Shown piece by piece: positions 52,468 through 61,313 of a stretch of DNA of 64,000 nucleotides. The notes beneath the pieces are model-generated. The model was not told the origin of the DNA, did not search any database, and saw only the letters and a program-made list of their open reading frames with translations. Made by a program: the position numbers and the translations under genes. The DNA is taken from positions 1,488,001 to 1,552,000 of the forward strand of contig CAXXLO010000002.1 of assembly GCA_963664085.2 (NCBI GenBank), written 5' to 3'. Position 1 is the first letter of the stretch. Each line of letters begins with the position of its first letter. Source of the DNA: Bin5 sp022821545 (GTDB taxonomy: Bacteria > Chloroflexota > Anaerolineae > Caldilineales > Caldilineaceae).

Positions 52468-52725
52468 TGTGTCTTTCTCCTTCGTTGAATGGAAAGGGAA
52501 TCGGGATATGGCGAAGAAAAATCTGTTTCAGCAGAACTGTAGCGCATGCTGCACTGCGAGAGGAGCGCGAAGTGCGCTGTCTAATTGTCGCTTGCGCTCA
52601 ATGGGCGATGGAACCGGTGGTAACGCTTTGCTGGAGTGGAGAGAGGAGATATATCGTCCTGAATCCTGTCGAGCGTCGTTTGGAATTCGGCACAGACGGC
52701 CATGTCTGTCCGTATATTGCGCACA

Positions 52726-52754
52726 ATTATGGCATTGACATTGTATTCTGGCAA
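52726..52754 (-). promoter_or_regulatory. Candidate promoter for the eight-gene importer/catabolism operon
   Basis: Minus strand: TTGCCA (52754-52749), 17 nt, CATAAT (52731-52726). It is 260 bp before the binding-protein start, so the leader would be long. The palindromic blocks at 52.91 kb lie about 170 bp further upstream. Confidence 0.5.
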
Positions 52755-52927
52755 GTCAGTTTTTGCGTAGGGGAGCGTCCCAGATTTTTGGGCAACCGTT
52801 GTCTGAACTGCAGTTCTCAGGATGAGGAGATGGGCAGGACGGTCGGCGAAGGATCGACTTCTGATGGAGCTCTTTTCGTCCGCTGAAAGGGTAGATGGCA
52901 GTAGTATGTTGAGTCGTGCGCACGTTG

Positions 52928-52956
52928 AACGCTCGTGCATCTCTCGTACGAGCGTT
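52928..52956. promoter_or_regulatory. Inverted-repeat operator-like site, copy 1
   Basis: AACGCTCGT (52928-52936) faces ACGAGCGTT (52948-52956), and the inner CTCGTACGAG is itself a 10-bp palindrome. Spacing is about two helical turns centre to centre, as for LacI-type or similar dimeric regulators. The regulator is not in the window. Confidence 0.5.
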
Positions 52957-53299
52957 TACGAGGGTTTGCGTGAAAAAATTTCGATGATCATAGCAACTTA
53001 ATGATATAAGGATTATTTGATATGCGTGGCCAGGAGACGGCGAACGGATGGGGCCACCGGCTCGCGGCCGGGTACCGTTTGAACCTCATACTTTCCCGCT
53101 TTTGACTGCGCGGACCTTGCCTGCCTTATAGAAATGTCAGCGACTCCCAAGGTGGATCCCAAACGGGAACAGGAGTTGGCAAATACTGCAGAAGCAGGCT
53201 GTGCTTCTGCATTTCTGCCTTGTAGACGGCGCGAAAATTGGTGATTTCAGATAGAACTTCCTTTAGAAGAAGGCGAAGAATGCCGATGACGACGGTGTA

Positions 53300-53323
53300 T
53301 TTTTATGAATTTGTTCATAAAAA
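53300..53323. terminator. Perfect A/T-rich 10-bp hairpin
   Basis: TTTTTATGAA (53300-53309) pairs with TTCATAAAAA (53314-53323) over TTTG. It would read as a T-tailed hairpin on both strands, but no adjacent gene needs it. It could belong to a lost element. Confidence 0.45.
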
Positions 53324-54031
53324 ATGTCCGCTTTGTCCACTCAAAGGCATGTTTTTGGGTGTTTTGGGGCGGGTCGAGGCTTTCTGTTCATGTTGTGCAT
53401 GGGTTTGGGCAGGGCCATGGCGCCGCGAAGTTCCATCCTCCTGAGGGCCGGCAGGTCAGTCGAGTTGAGAAGCTTTTGGGGCACTCCGGCGCGGCCGACT
53501 CTGGCTGCGGCGAGGACTACGGCAGACTCATCGTAGCCAGGGATGTGATTTGAGAGAATGGCGGTGGCCAGGAGACAGAGGGTAAGACGTGGTTTTCTCT
53601 ACCGTGTCCCGCCCGACCGTCCTGCCCATTCTACAGTCCCGTAAGATCAGTTGTTCAGGAAACCGCGCGCAGACGCAATCGACAGGCCATCTGCTGGCGC
53701 CGGGGAAAGGATTCGGGCCGGCTTTGAAGAGATCGTGCGTCAGGATGTCTTATGAAATCCGGTGAACGTTTGCTTGCGCACGTTACAGGCTCGGGCGACC
53801 GGTCTAGGAGAAAAACGCAATAATAATTATTTGAAATATGTAGATTCATGGGACAAGGGCACTAGGTTGTTGACATTTCCAAGATGTGTCGAGAGGGCAA
53901 TCTCTTCCGTCTACGTTCGGTGAAAAGGCAGGGTTTCAATGCGAGCTGAAGAGTTACAGGTTCAGTGCGATTGCACGAAGAGCTTGGCGAAGCGTTCCCT
54001 GAACACAGCCCGTGCGCTCGTGCAGGAACAG

Positions 54032-54065
54032 GTAAACGCTCGTAATCTCTCGTACGAGCGTTTAC
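54032..54065. promoter_or_regulatory. Inverted-repeat operator-like site, copy 2 (13-bp perfect arms)
   Basis: GTAAACGCTCGTA (54032-54044) and TACGAGCGTTTAC (54053-54065) are perfect inverted arms around 8 nt. Further half-sites (ACGAGAGTTTACGAGCG) follow to 54098. It is homologous to the site at 52928-52956. Confidence 0.55.
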
Positions 54066-54592
54066 GAAAGATCCACGAGAGTTTACGAGCGTCTGCGAGA
54101 AAAAATTCTCAAGAGACAGAATGTCGCCCATCCGCAACAATATGATAATTATATTATGGGCAGTAGTTCATATGGGTTCAATTTGAAACCAAGACTTTTC
54201 GCGTGGGCTGCCGCCTGACATCGCAGGCGTTTCACTCGCTCTATTGATACTCGCAAGCTCGCGGCCTCATATGGGATCTACATTGGAAACGAGTGGTCGC
54301 GGACCCCTGGAGCACGGCCAGTTGTCGTCTGATCCCCCACTTCCCTCCTTTCGAATGTGCGGAGCTTGCCTGCCTCATTGAAATGTCAACGAGGCCCAGG
54401 CCACCGACTTTCGGCCCGGCAGTCTTCGTTCCATTGTAGCAGGGTGGGCAGCAAGCGAGTTGCCTCTTGGCCATCTTTTCCCCTTTCTACTGCCCAATAC
54501 TAACGTACTATCTGGACCAGTTTTGGGGGGCAGGTCAGTCTAGCCATTGGGGCCAACCATAGGCTAGAAGTAACCTGAGATGCAAGCAATAT

Positions 54593-55405
54593 TCATGCTA
54601 AGTATGAGGAGTCGCGCTCTTTCAGAGCGCTCAAGTCGTTTTCCGAGACATCGGAACTTGGAACCAATATGTATTGCCTTTCGTCGACGATGTTCAATTT
54701 CAAGATTTCCTCATCTTCGCGAACAGCGAGTTCCAAAATTGCCACTCTGTCTTCCTGAATGAATTGCAGGGCGATGGGTCTACATATCGCGTAAGGATAT
54801 CTGGCAGCGCATAAGGCCAAGTCCTGAAGGACCTGAACAATGCCAAATCTGTCGCCCTGTGATTTGGCTTGGCATGGCAGTACAAAGTGTGTTCCCCTTT
54901 TGTTCAAACCCGCGTAGATCTCATCAACTTCAACCTGCCCAATGTCCACAACGGTTGTACGCAGGTGATTCTGGATTGAGTAGCATGTCAAACCTGTAAA
55001 TAGATCGACCAGACGATTATATCGTACACGGGTCAAAAGGGCCTGTTCATCTGTCCCAGGAGCGTAATGCCGGACAATTTCGGGCGTTGCGTCCGGAATT
55101 TTGACTGGATAGTGGTGTAATGTTGGTTCGATTTTGCCAGGCGTTGATAACCGAAACTGGTATTCAGCAATACCTGTTCCAACAATAATCCATTCAGAAT
55201 CTTCTGGAGCCGTGGACAGAATACTAAGAGGAAGTTCTCGGCGAAAACGGAATGAGTAGGGAATGTCGCCAATGTTTTTGGTTCGAGGCAGGTTTAGTGC
55301 ATCATGCGCTTCAATCAGTTCTTCCCTCGTAAACCGCACTCGGATATCTCCCTGCTGATAGTTCTTTTGAAAGACCCACTCGATCACCTGCTCATACTTG
55401 CTCAT
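54593..55405 (-). CDS. Putative PD-(D/E)XK restriction endonuclease next to a methyltransferase
   Basis: 270-residue protein I do not recognise by family name. It follows a DNA methyltransferase gene by 69 bp in the same direction. Residues 155-181 contain QVEVDEIYAGLNKRG and FVLPCQAKS: an acidic cluster (Glu159, Asp161, Glu162) 17 or more residues before Gln-Ala-Lys181, which fits a PD-(D/E)XK core with Q in place of the second acid. The AT-richer composition matches the methyltransferase. The ATG at 55405 has GGGAGAC upstream. It is most simply a type II restriction enzyme. Confidence 0.65.
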   Translation of the reverse strand: MSKYEQVIEWVFQKNYQQGDIRVRFTREELIEAHDALNLPRTKNIGDIPYSFRFRRELPLSILSTAPEDSEWIIVGTGIAEYQFRLSTPGKIEPTLHHYPVKIPDATPEIVRHYAPGTDEQALLTRVRYNRLVDLFTGLTCYSIQNHLRTTVVDIGQVEVDEIYAGLNKRGTHFVLPCQAKSQGDRFGIVQVLQDLALCAARYPYAICRPIALQFIQEDRVAILELAVREDEEILKLNIVDERQYILVPSSDVSENDLSALKERDSSYLA

Positions 55406-55474
55406 CAACAGTCTCCCAGCATCGGTCAGATATTCGTCAACGTATGGCCTGCAATATCGCAAACTAGCGCAAAA

Positions 55475-56824
55475 TCATCCAGGCCACTTAAGGACGAGAA
55501 CCTCCTCTCGCAGTTCGCGCTGAGTCGCGGTAGCAAAACGCGTTCGGAAAAGGTCGATTCGCACCACTTGATATCCTAAGTCTTGTGCAATTTCTGCCAA
55601 GAGCTCTCCAGTGCGGATCAACACTTGCAAATAAGATGCCTGGTCCCCAACAACATAAGCTAAACGCGCATCAGGTTTCAGTACATGTCGAAGCAGCGCA
55701 AAGTGACGGGCCATTCCACCAAAATACAGTTTGGTTGCTCTTGAGTACATCTTTTCAAATCCAGATGTCTTCCTTAATTCGACTCTGCGCTGCTCAATGC
55801 TTTCAGCTATATGCTGAATTCGGGCATAACCGGACACCCATCTGTCGTCATTATCGTTCTTGTATATACCACGCGTATTTGAGCGCAACAAAGTCTTTTT
55901 GAGTCGTCTGAGTTGCGCCATGTCCTCATAGAATCCTAAGACCACTGACTCGAGACGGGTTGTACGCGTGTAATCTTTCTCATTAGGATAGGGCGGCGAC
56001 GTGATTACGGCATCTACCGAACATGGTTCCAATGTGCTGCCAAGATCTCTAGCATCGGCCAAATGAACCATGGAATCCTGATAATCTGAACCCTGAACTT
56101 TCCGCAAGTCGTCCGCCATTTTTCGAATTTGGCTTGTCCAAGCATCAGTAACAGGAACATCAGGCTTTATTTTTCCGACACCTACTTCAGGACCGAATCT
56201 GAGATTGCCTATTTCGTTTGTCAATGCATTCCCCAATGCCAGGATAAAGTGACCGTGCTCCTCACAATGTTGAAACTTGTTGATCTGTTCCAGTAAGATA
56301 AGAGTTTTGTGAAGGGGAAGAGGACTTATCGAGTTCTTGATCAAAGTTTTTGCCGCAGCCTCAGGCAGTTTCCGCAAGAGAAACCTTTCTGAGCCATTGG
56401 GCATGGAGTCGGCGATACCTTGATCGGATAGTATCAGTTGTGTATTCTTGGCAATCTCTGCCGCCTTCTCAGCAAGAGTCGACGGATTTACAGACCAATC
56501 TGTCTTTACGCACGATGCAAAGTGTGGGAACAGATTGGCTTCAATTCCAACGGATTTTAGACCTCGCAGTTTCGCTTCAACGACCGTTGTTCCGGTCCCA
56601 CAAAAAGGGTCGAGAACTGTTGCTCCATCTGTCAGTTGAAAGTCCTCAATATATTCTCTGACCAGGTGGGGAGGGAAAGACAGAACAAACCGATACCAGT
56701 CGTGAATGGGACGATCTTGCGGTGCTACAGAGTTCTTGCGCTTCCCGACATTCTCATTCCTTTTGCCAACGGTATTTGCAAACTCTTGGAGCGGAAAATG
56801 ATGTTGCACAGACTTTCTATTCAT
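55475..56824 (-). CDS. DNA methyltransferase (N4-cytosine/N6-adenine class, TSPPY motif)
   Basis: 449-residue SAM-dependent DNA methylase. The SAM motif DPFCGTGTT is at 72-80 and the catalytic TSPPY at 275-279, so the order is SAM-binding first. The long stretch between them probably holds target recognition. TSPPY favours N4-cytosine methylation. GGAGGG before the ATG at 56824 decides the start over the longer frame. With the nuclease-like gene downstream it forms a likely type II restriction-modification pair in AT-richer, probably transferred DNA. Confidence 0.88.
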   Translation of the reverse strand: MNRKSVQHHFPLQEFANTVGKRNENVGKRKNSVAPQDRPIHDWYRFVLSFPPHLVREYIEDFQLTDGATVLDPFCGTGTTVVEAKLRGLKSVGIEANLFPHFASCVKTDWSVNPSTLAEKAAEIAKNTQLILSDQGIADSMPNGSERFLLRKLPEAAAKTLIKNSISPLPLHKTLILLEQINKFQHCEEHGHFILALGNALTNEIGNLRFGPEVGVGKIKPDVPVTDAWTSQIRKMADDLRKVQGSDYQDSMVHLADARDLGSTLEPCSVDAVITSPPYPNEKDYTRTTRLESVVLGFYEDMAQLRRLKKTLLRSNTRGIYKNDNDDRWVSGYARIQHIAESIEQRRVELRKTSGFEKMYSRATKLYFGGMARHFALLRHVLKPDARLAYVVGDQASYLQVLIRTGELLAEIAQDLGYQVVRIDLFRTRFATATQRELREEVLVLKWPG

Positions 56825-57065
56825 CGCTGTAACCCTCCACAAGGAAAGGTGCAAGAACGCATAAGCAAACTCAATTGGCGATTCAGCCATACCACCAAAG
56901 TTATTTTTGCGCTGTTTATGGTCGGCCCCAATCACTAGACCACGAAACGGAGAAGAAAGTTGCATCCAGACGGAGGCGGCCGACTCGGATAAGCAGCGAA
57001 TAGTGTATTATACATAGGCCAAATCTACCACAACTCAGGCCAATCCACTCTACCATGCCCACCCT

Positions 57066-57431
57066 CTAACCCTCGAACCCATCCAGCGTCTCACCATAGC
57101 CTACTACGCCGCTCTCGGCCAATTCACCTAGCTTAATGTTACCCGCCTGACCGAGGTGAGCGCCGCGTTTCAGGCCCTCCTCTGACCTGCCCCCGACGTT
57201 TGTACCACCCGTTATGTTAGTCCGGCAAGCACGGGGACAGGGTCGGCAGGGGGAGGGGTCCTGTAAAGGTTGTGGACGAATTCTGCGCCCGTCAGGACGG
57301 TCAAGAGGACAGTTGGAAGTAGGCGTTGGCGGGGACGTAAATTGAAGTGTAGACGGTGATGCGGTTGCGGACGCTGGTTTGACTGGTGCCGAGGTGGGAG
57401 GGCATGGAGTGGCAAGGCTGTACCCCACCAC
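57066..57431 (-). pseudogene. Decayed, frameshifted gene remnant
   Basis: Protein-like pieces lie in different frames of the minus strand: a start MPSHLGTSQTSVRNRITVY to FQLSS, then VLTGAEFVHNLYR, then a last part with LGQAGNIKLGELAES and ending YGETLDGFEG. Joining them would need at least two frameshifts. The family is not recognised; the style recalls small phage or mobile-element proteins. The 240 bp before it, up to the methylase start, hold nothing I can name. Confidence 0.4.
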
Positions 57432-57581
57432 CCCAAGTGAAATCGTCTCTATTCCCTAACAACAAAAGGGGGTTATATGCTTTAGTGCCCCACGGCCCGG
57501 CACTTACGGAAGTGGGTGTTCCGGTTTGCTAGACTGGACACCGAAGAAAACAAGGGCCAATTTCACCATGGTGTTTTCCAG

Positions 57582-57944
57582 TCAACCCGTGGGTGGTGCG
57601 GGGTCTAAGTTCATTTCATCCAGGTAGTCAATGGCTTCATTGATGGAGTCCCTGAATGAATCTGTTGCTGATTGCTCATTTGAGTTTACTCTGGCGGCTA
57701 TCTTGAATTTTGGGTAGTTACGTATTTGAGTGTTGACAACATCCTCAGTGTTCCGCAAGAGGTCCAGGAGTTCACGCCTGACGTGGCCGAGGTCTTTCTT
57801 ATTTGGGATTGACTCGAAGAGCGAGATTGTGATCAATTCCATCGCGATGAGGCGACCGAACAGTTTTTCGGGCGGATCGGTGGCGTATATACCGGACTCG
57901 GTTTTCCTGCCTAGTTCGACATGCTTTTCATTGCGATCACTCAT
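57582..57944 (-). CDS. Uncharacterised 120-residue helical protein
   Basis: Starts MSDRNEKHVELGRKTES at the ATG 57944, with a purine-rich but weak ribosome site (AAAGAAAGAA). The body is helical (LFGRLIAMELITISLFESIP, then LLDLLRNTEDVVNTQIRN) and ends DEMNLDPAPPTG. No family is recognised and there is no signal or membrane helix. It sits alone in decayed DNA, with lower GC than metabolic genes, so it may be a small accessory gene of a mobile element. Confidence 0.6.
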   Translation of the reverse strand: MSDRNEKHVELGRKTESGIYATDPPEKLFGRLIAMELITISLFESIPNKKDLGHVRRELLDLLRNTEDVVNTQIRNYPKFKIAARVNSNEQSATDSFRDSINEAIDYLDEMNLDPAPPTG

Positions 57945-58418
57945 TGTGTTCTTTCTTTCTGACGAATGTTGATTTGAGTAGATGGACTTGGTGTATTGCC
58001 TCGCACCCTGCATCATATACCGATGGGAGACGCGGGGTCAATTGTCAGATCAGGTTGCGTCAGTTTTCGCAGGCTCCGTCACGGGACTTGGCGGGATATG
58101 GGGGGCAGGTCAGCACCCAAGCCATGCTCGCTCTGCGCTCCACTCTGCTTAGCCAGCCCAATCTTAACCCCCTGGCCCTCTTCGGCCTTACCTGACTCAT
58201 CAAACGATTTGGGATGCACCCACCTGTTGGGAAAGGTTGTGTTCATCACCGGCGCCGCTCTCTGTATTTCCGTCACAGGGTCATCTGAGAGGTTGTTTGT
58301 TCCAAAAGTATATTATTTATATTTTTCAATCGGCTGTAGCCGGGCAGGCCGCTCGTTCTGATTATAGAACAAGTGTGTTGTATAATGCGATTTAACTTAT
58401 GAGCAAGAGGCCACAACC
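57945..58418. other. Gene-free stretch with a palindrome and TATAAT before the recombinase stub
   Basis: About 470 bp without a credible gene. Near its end GTTCT-GATTAT-AGAAC (58356-58371) is a 5-bp inverted repeat, followed by a perfect TATAAT at 58381-58386. The -35 region (CTGATT or TCTGAT) overlaps the palindrome, so a repressor site over a promoter is likely. It would drive the recombinase stub at 58419. Confidence 0.5.
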
Positions 58419-58646
58419 ATGACCGAACCACAAAATAAAGCGCTTGGCTATGTCCGCGTTTCCAAACACGAACAAGCCCTATGCGGGGTCACCCGCGAAG
58501 CCCGGAAACGCAAGGTCACTCTATACGCGCCCGCAACGGCGCCGCCTTTGGCAAGCAAAGCACTTACCAGATCGCTCGCAGGGCTGGCCTGCGCTGACCT
58601 GGCGACCAGGAAAACAAAGCATGAAGAAGAAGACAGGACACAATGA
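58419..58646 (+). pseudogene. Serine-recombinase (resolvase) gene stub
   Basis: Starts MTEPQNKALGYVRVSKHEQ, the exact opening of serine resolvases with the catalytic Ser in YVRVS. After about residue 19 the resemblance ends, and the frame gives an unlike, Arg/Ala-rich peptide until its stop. The rest of the catalytic domain is missing. It keeps an intact promoter and start, so it is a truncated remnant of a mobile element. Confidence 0.6.
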
Positions 58647-59172
58647 GGCAACGGCTGATGCCAGTCTGACTACGAAACGCCAACCGCTACTGCAGCCGCC
58701 GATTGACGCCGACGCGGCGCGCGAGTGGGAAGATGCAATCGTGAAGAAGGGGGGCCGGATACAGCGTATTCAGCTGCGCTGTACGCAGGCCGAATTGGAG
58801 TATGCTGCTGCCTGCGGCGCAAGCTAGCGCGACCTGGCCGAACTGATTGGCTGCACCGACCGAACGTTGAGAAACTGGCGCATGATGACGCGCAACATCG
58901 GCAATGACGTCGATGCGCCAAGCCTGACTACCGAGCAGCGGAAGGTGCTGGGCGTGAGTACGGAGTCGCCGGAAGCAATACGCGTCGTGATGAAGACGAT
59001 CGAACGCGGCCGGCGCTGGGGATGGGCCGAAATGGTCGACGTGTTGCGGACGGCGGCGCTCGGCGGCGATATCCGCGCGGCAATCCACCTCCTGGAGAGA
59101 CTCGACAGGCAGGACAGGCAGGAAGAGGAAGTAGACGCGGAAGCGGAAGGGCGCCGCGACCGGAAAAAATGA
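58621..59172 (+). pseudogene. Terminase-small-subunit-like gene interrupted by an in-frame TAG
   Basis: One frame runs from ATG 58621 to 59172 with a single TAG at 58825-58827. Before it lies RIQRIQLRCTQAELEYAAACGAS, and after it RDLAELIGCTDRTLRNWR; together they form a helix-turn-helix like those of phage terminase small subunits. A C-to-T change would turn CAG into this TAG. The C-terminal half (RVVMKTIERGRRWGWAEMVDVLRTAALGGD) fits such a protein. It follows the recombinase stub and suggests prophage remains. Confidence 0.6.
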
Positions 59173-59243
59173 GCGCGCCACCAGCAATCCGCAATTTCCG
59201 TTATTTCCGCTTTTTGGCAAAACCAGGGAAACACCGAACCGGC

Positions 59244-60158
59244 TCAACCCACGCTGGCGCGGTAGTCGACAGCGAAGCTGTGGCCGTCGAAGCCAGGCGC
59301 GTCCTCGGAGATTTCGTCGACGCGGACAGGGCTGAGGCGGCCGCGGCGCATGCTTTCGCGACCGGCCAGCAGCACCATCACCGCCTCGCACAGCATGTCG
59401 ATGTCAGCAGGGAAAGGCCTCTCGCTGCGGAAGTGGGCGACGACGTCCTGCAGAAGCGCACGGTAGAAATCGCTCTCGACGGTAGCCGACCAGTGCCCGC
59501 TGCCGCCGCTGACCGAGAGAAAGAAACCGCCGCCGGCCTGCAGCTCAAGCACAGCCTGCAGGCCGTCCTCGTAGTCGATAAGCAGCCGCTCCGAACCGCG
59601 GCTCCCGAGATGCGTGACCGCGACCGCCGGTGTCCTGCGGTCCAGTCCGATAGCGCCCTGGACCATCTCGATTACGTGGATGCCGTAGTTGAAGAAGTCA
59701 TTCGGCCCGCTGGCAAAGATGGCGTGGAGGTCGCTCCCCTGGCTCTGTGTATGGATCCGCTTGACCTCCTCACAGCAGCGCAGCGATGAGCCGCCGATGA
59801 TGTCCGCGCCCTGCGCCGCCCACGCCTTCAGTTGCAGCAGATCGGCTACATTCCCAGCCAGCGGCTTGTCGATATAAACGCCCTTGCCGGCCTCGACAAA
59901 CGGCCTGACCCGTTCCGTGTGCAGATCCCAGTTGCAGCCCTGGACAAAGACCACATCGACCAGCGGGATCAAGTCCGCCAGCGCGGGGACAACCTCCGGG
60001 ATGCTGTGCTCGGCCGCGAACTGTTGGGCGTAGCCCGGAGGCCGCACGCTGCCGCCGTCCCAGCAGGCCACCACCGCAACACTGTCCCACTCCTGCAGAA
60101 TCGGCGCCCAGCGGCCCGGGTGCGAGGTATCGAGGTCGGCGATTCCGATCTTAAGCAT
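59244..60158 (-). CDS. Gfo/Idh/MocA-family oxidoreductase
   Basis: 304-residue NAD(P)-dependent sugar dehydrogenase-like protein. It begins MLKIGIADLDTSHPGRW, so the usual GxGxxG loop is altered (DLDTSH). The central IDKPLAG corresponds to the conserved EKP motif, with Asp for Glu. The C-terminal half is the family beta-sheet dimer domain. Altered loop and short length suggest a specialised or non-canonical member. The start has no clear ribosome site and is preceded by a heptamer-like stretch. It is the last of three genes with DHDPS and epimerase partners. Confidence 0.85.
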   Translation of the reverse strand: MLKIGIADLDTSHPGRWAPILQEWDSVAVVACWDGGSVRPPGYAQQFAAEHSIPEVVPALADLIPLVDVVFVQGCNWDLHTERVRPFVEAGKGVYIDKPLAGNVADLLQLKAWAAQGADIIGGSSLRCCEEVKRIHTQSQGSDLHAIFASGPNDFFNYGIHVIEMVQGAIGLDRRTPAVAVTHLGSRGSERLLIDYEDGLQAVLELQAGGGFFLSVSGGSGHWSATVESDFYRALLQDVVAHFRSERPFPADIDMLCEAVMVLLAGRESMRRGRLSPVRVDEISEDAPGFDGHSFAVDYRASVG

Positions 60159-60242
60159 GGGTCAGTTTCCAGTTATTGGTGGCGGCCCGGCTTCGGAATG
60201 GGGTGGAGTGACTGAAGGCTGAGCGCTGGTGCGTCTGCGCGG

Positions 60243-61313
60243 TCAACGCAGCCATTCGTCGACGTGTTCGGCCACGAATTCGTCGTCGGTCAGGTGGGGA
60301 TAGGCGCGGCAGACGCGGTCCAGCTCTTCGCTCTGGCCGGGGGACAGGCTCTCCTGCGGATTGAAGCACCAGATGCCCTGCATCAGCCCCTGCCGCCGCA
60401 GCACCTCATGCACGCCGGAAATACAGCCGTGAAAGTCGTGCGCGCTGTCAAACACCGCCGCGTTCGCGTCCGTCATCTGCGCGTTGTACGTGAGCCAGTG
60501 CCCGTAGTCGAGCCTGCCGGCCGCGCCCTGGTCGTGGATGGCGCGCAGCATGGCGACCGCCTCCCGCGTCCACACCGCCCACTGGCCGAGCAGCCCGCCG
60601 GTGATGCGCAGTGGCGGCGCATCCGTCTCCTGTCCGCCAAAGCTGAACTCGGTGAGCAGGTCAGCGACGATGTTGTCGTCATTGCCCGTGTAGAGCGCGA
60701 TCTCTCCGCCCCGGCAGGACTCCGCCACCGCGCGCGCCACGTCCAGCGTCTTGTAGCGGTCGAACGGCGCCACCTTGATCGCGACGACATTCTCAATCTC
60801 GACGAACTCGCGCCAGAAACGGTAGGGCAGCGCCTGGCCGCCCACAGCGGTCTGCAAATAGAAGCCGAATACCGGGATCACCTCCGCCACGCGCCGGCAG
60901 TGCTCGATAAGCGCCTCTGGCGATGCCTGCGCCAGCGCGCGCAGGCTCAGCAGCCCCACATCGTAACCGTGCTCCAGGGCAGTCTCGGCTTCGCGCACCG
61001 CCTGCCGTGTGTCGCCCAGAATACCCGCTACCTTGACGAAAGGCCGGCCGTTCTGCCGCAGATGCTCGTCAACCGTCTCAGACGCCAGCTCCAGCACAGG
61101 GTCCAGCAACCCGTACTCCGGCTGGTGCAGCTCGAACTGCGTCGTATGCACGCCCACCGCCACACCGCCCGCGCCGGCCGCGCAGTAGTAGCGCGTCAGC
61201 GCGCGCTGGCGCCGCTCATCCAGCTTGAGGTCGGCCGTGAGGGCGAGCGGGTGGGCGGGGATCACCTGCCCGTTGGCCAGATGTTGTCGTAGTTCAGGCA
61301 GAGATTGGGCCAT
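60243..61313 (-). CDS. Dihydrodipicolinate synthase-family (class I aldolase) protein
   Basis: 356-residue TIM-barrel enzyme related to DHDPS/N-acetylneuraminate lyase. The Schiff-base Lys is in VVAIKVAPFDRYKT, and GNDDNIVADLL follows in the usual place. It has an extended C-terminus. It would catalyse reversible aldol cleavage of a 2-oxo sugar acid. The start overlaps the stop of the epimerase gene by one base (TGATG), so the genes are coupled. Partners suggest degradation of a sugar or sugar acid. Confidence 0.88.
   Translation of the reverse strand: MAQSLPELRQHLANGQVIPAHPLALTADLKLDERRQRALTRYYCAAGAGGVAVGVHTTQFELHQPEYGLLDPVLELASETVDEHLRQNGRPFVKVAGILGDTRQAVREAETALEHGYDVGLLSLRALAQASPEALIEHCRRVAEVIPVFGFYLQTAVGGQALPYRFWREFVEIENVVAIKVAPFDRYKTLDVARAVAESCRGGEIALYTGNDDNIVADLLTEFSFGGQETDAPPLRITGGLLGQWAVWTREAVAMLRAIHDQGAAGRLDYGHWLTYNAQMTDANAAVFDSAHDFHGCISGVHEVLRRQGLMQGIWCFNPQESLSPGQSEELDRVCRAYPHLTDDEFVAEHVDEWLR

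Larger units (their letters stand above)
52468..54592. other. 2.1-kb gene-free region with duplicated blocks
   Basis: No frame here resembles a protein, and composition is AT-richer than the flanks. Two kinds of block occur twice in the same order. Block A: 52909-52983 and 54005-54112, with CTCTCGTACGAGCGTTTACGA and inverted AACGCTCGT half-sites. Block B: 53053-53145 and 54250-54395, sharing CTTGCCTGCCT and GAAATGTCA. A short CATATGGG..GAAAC motif also repeats at 54169 and 54267. It may be a decayed element or a large control region. Confidence 0.6.

Noticed and set aside
53238..53553. Overlapping frames of 68-82 codons in the gene-free region
   Set aside because: They overlap each other in two frames, carry Phe/Cys/Arg-rich peptides and have no start signals.
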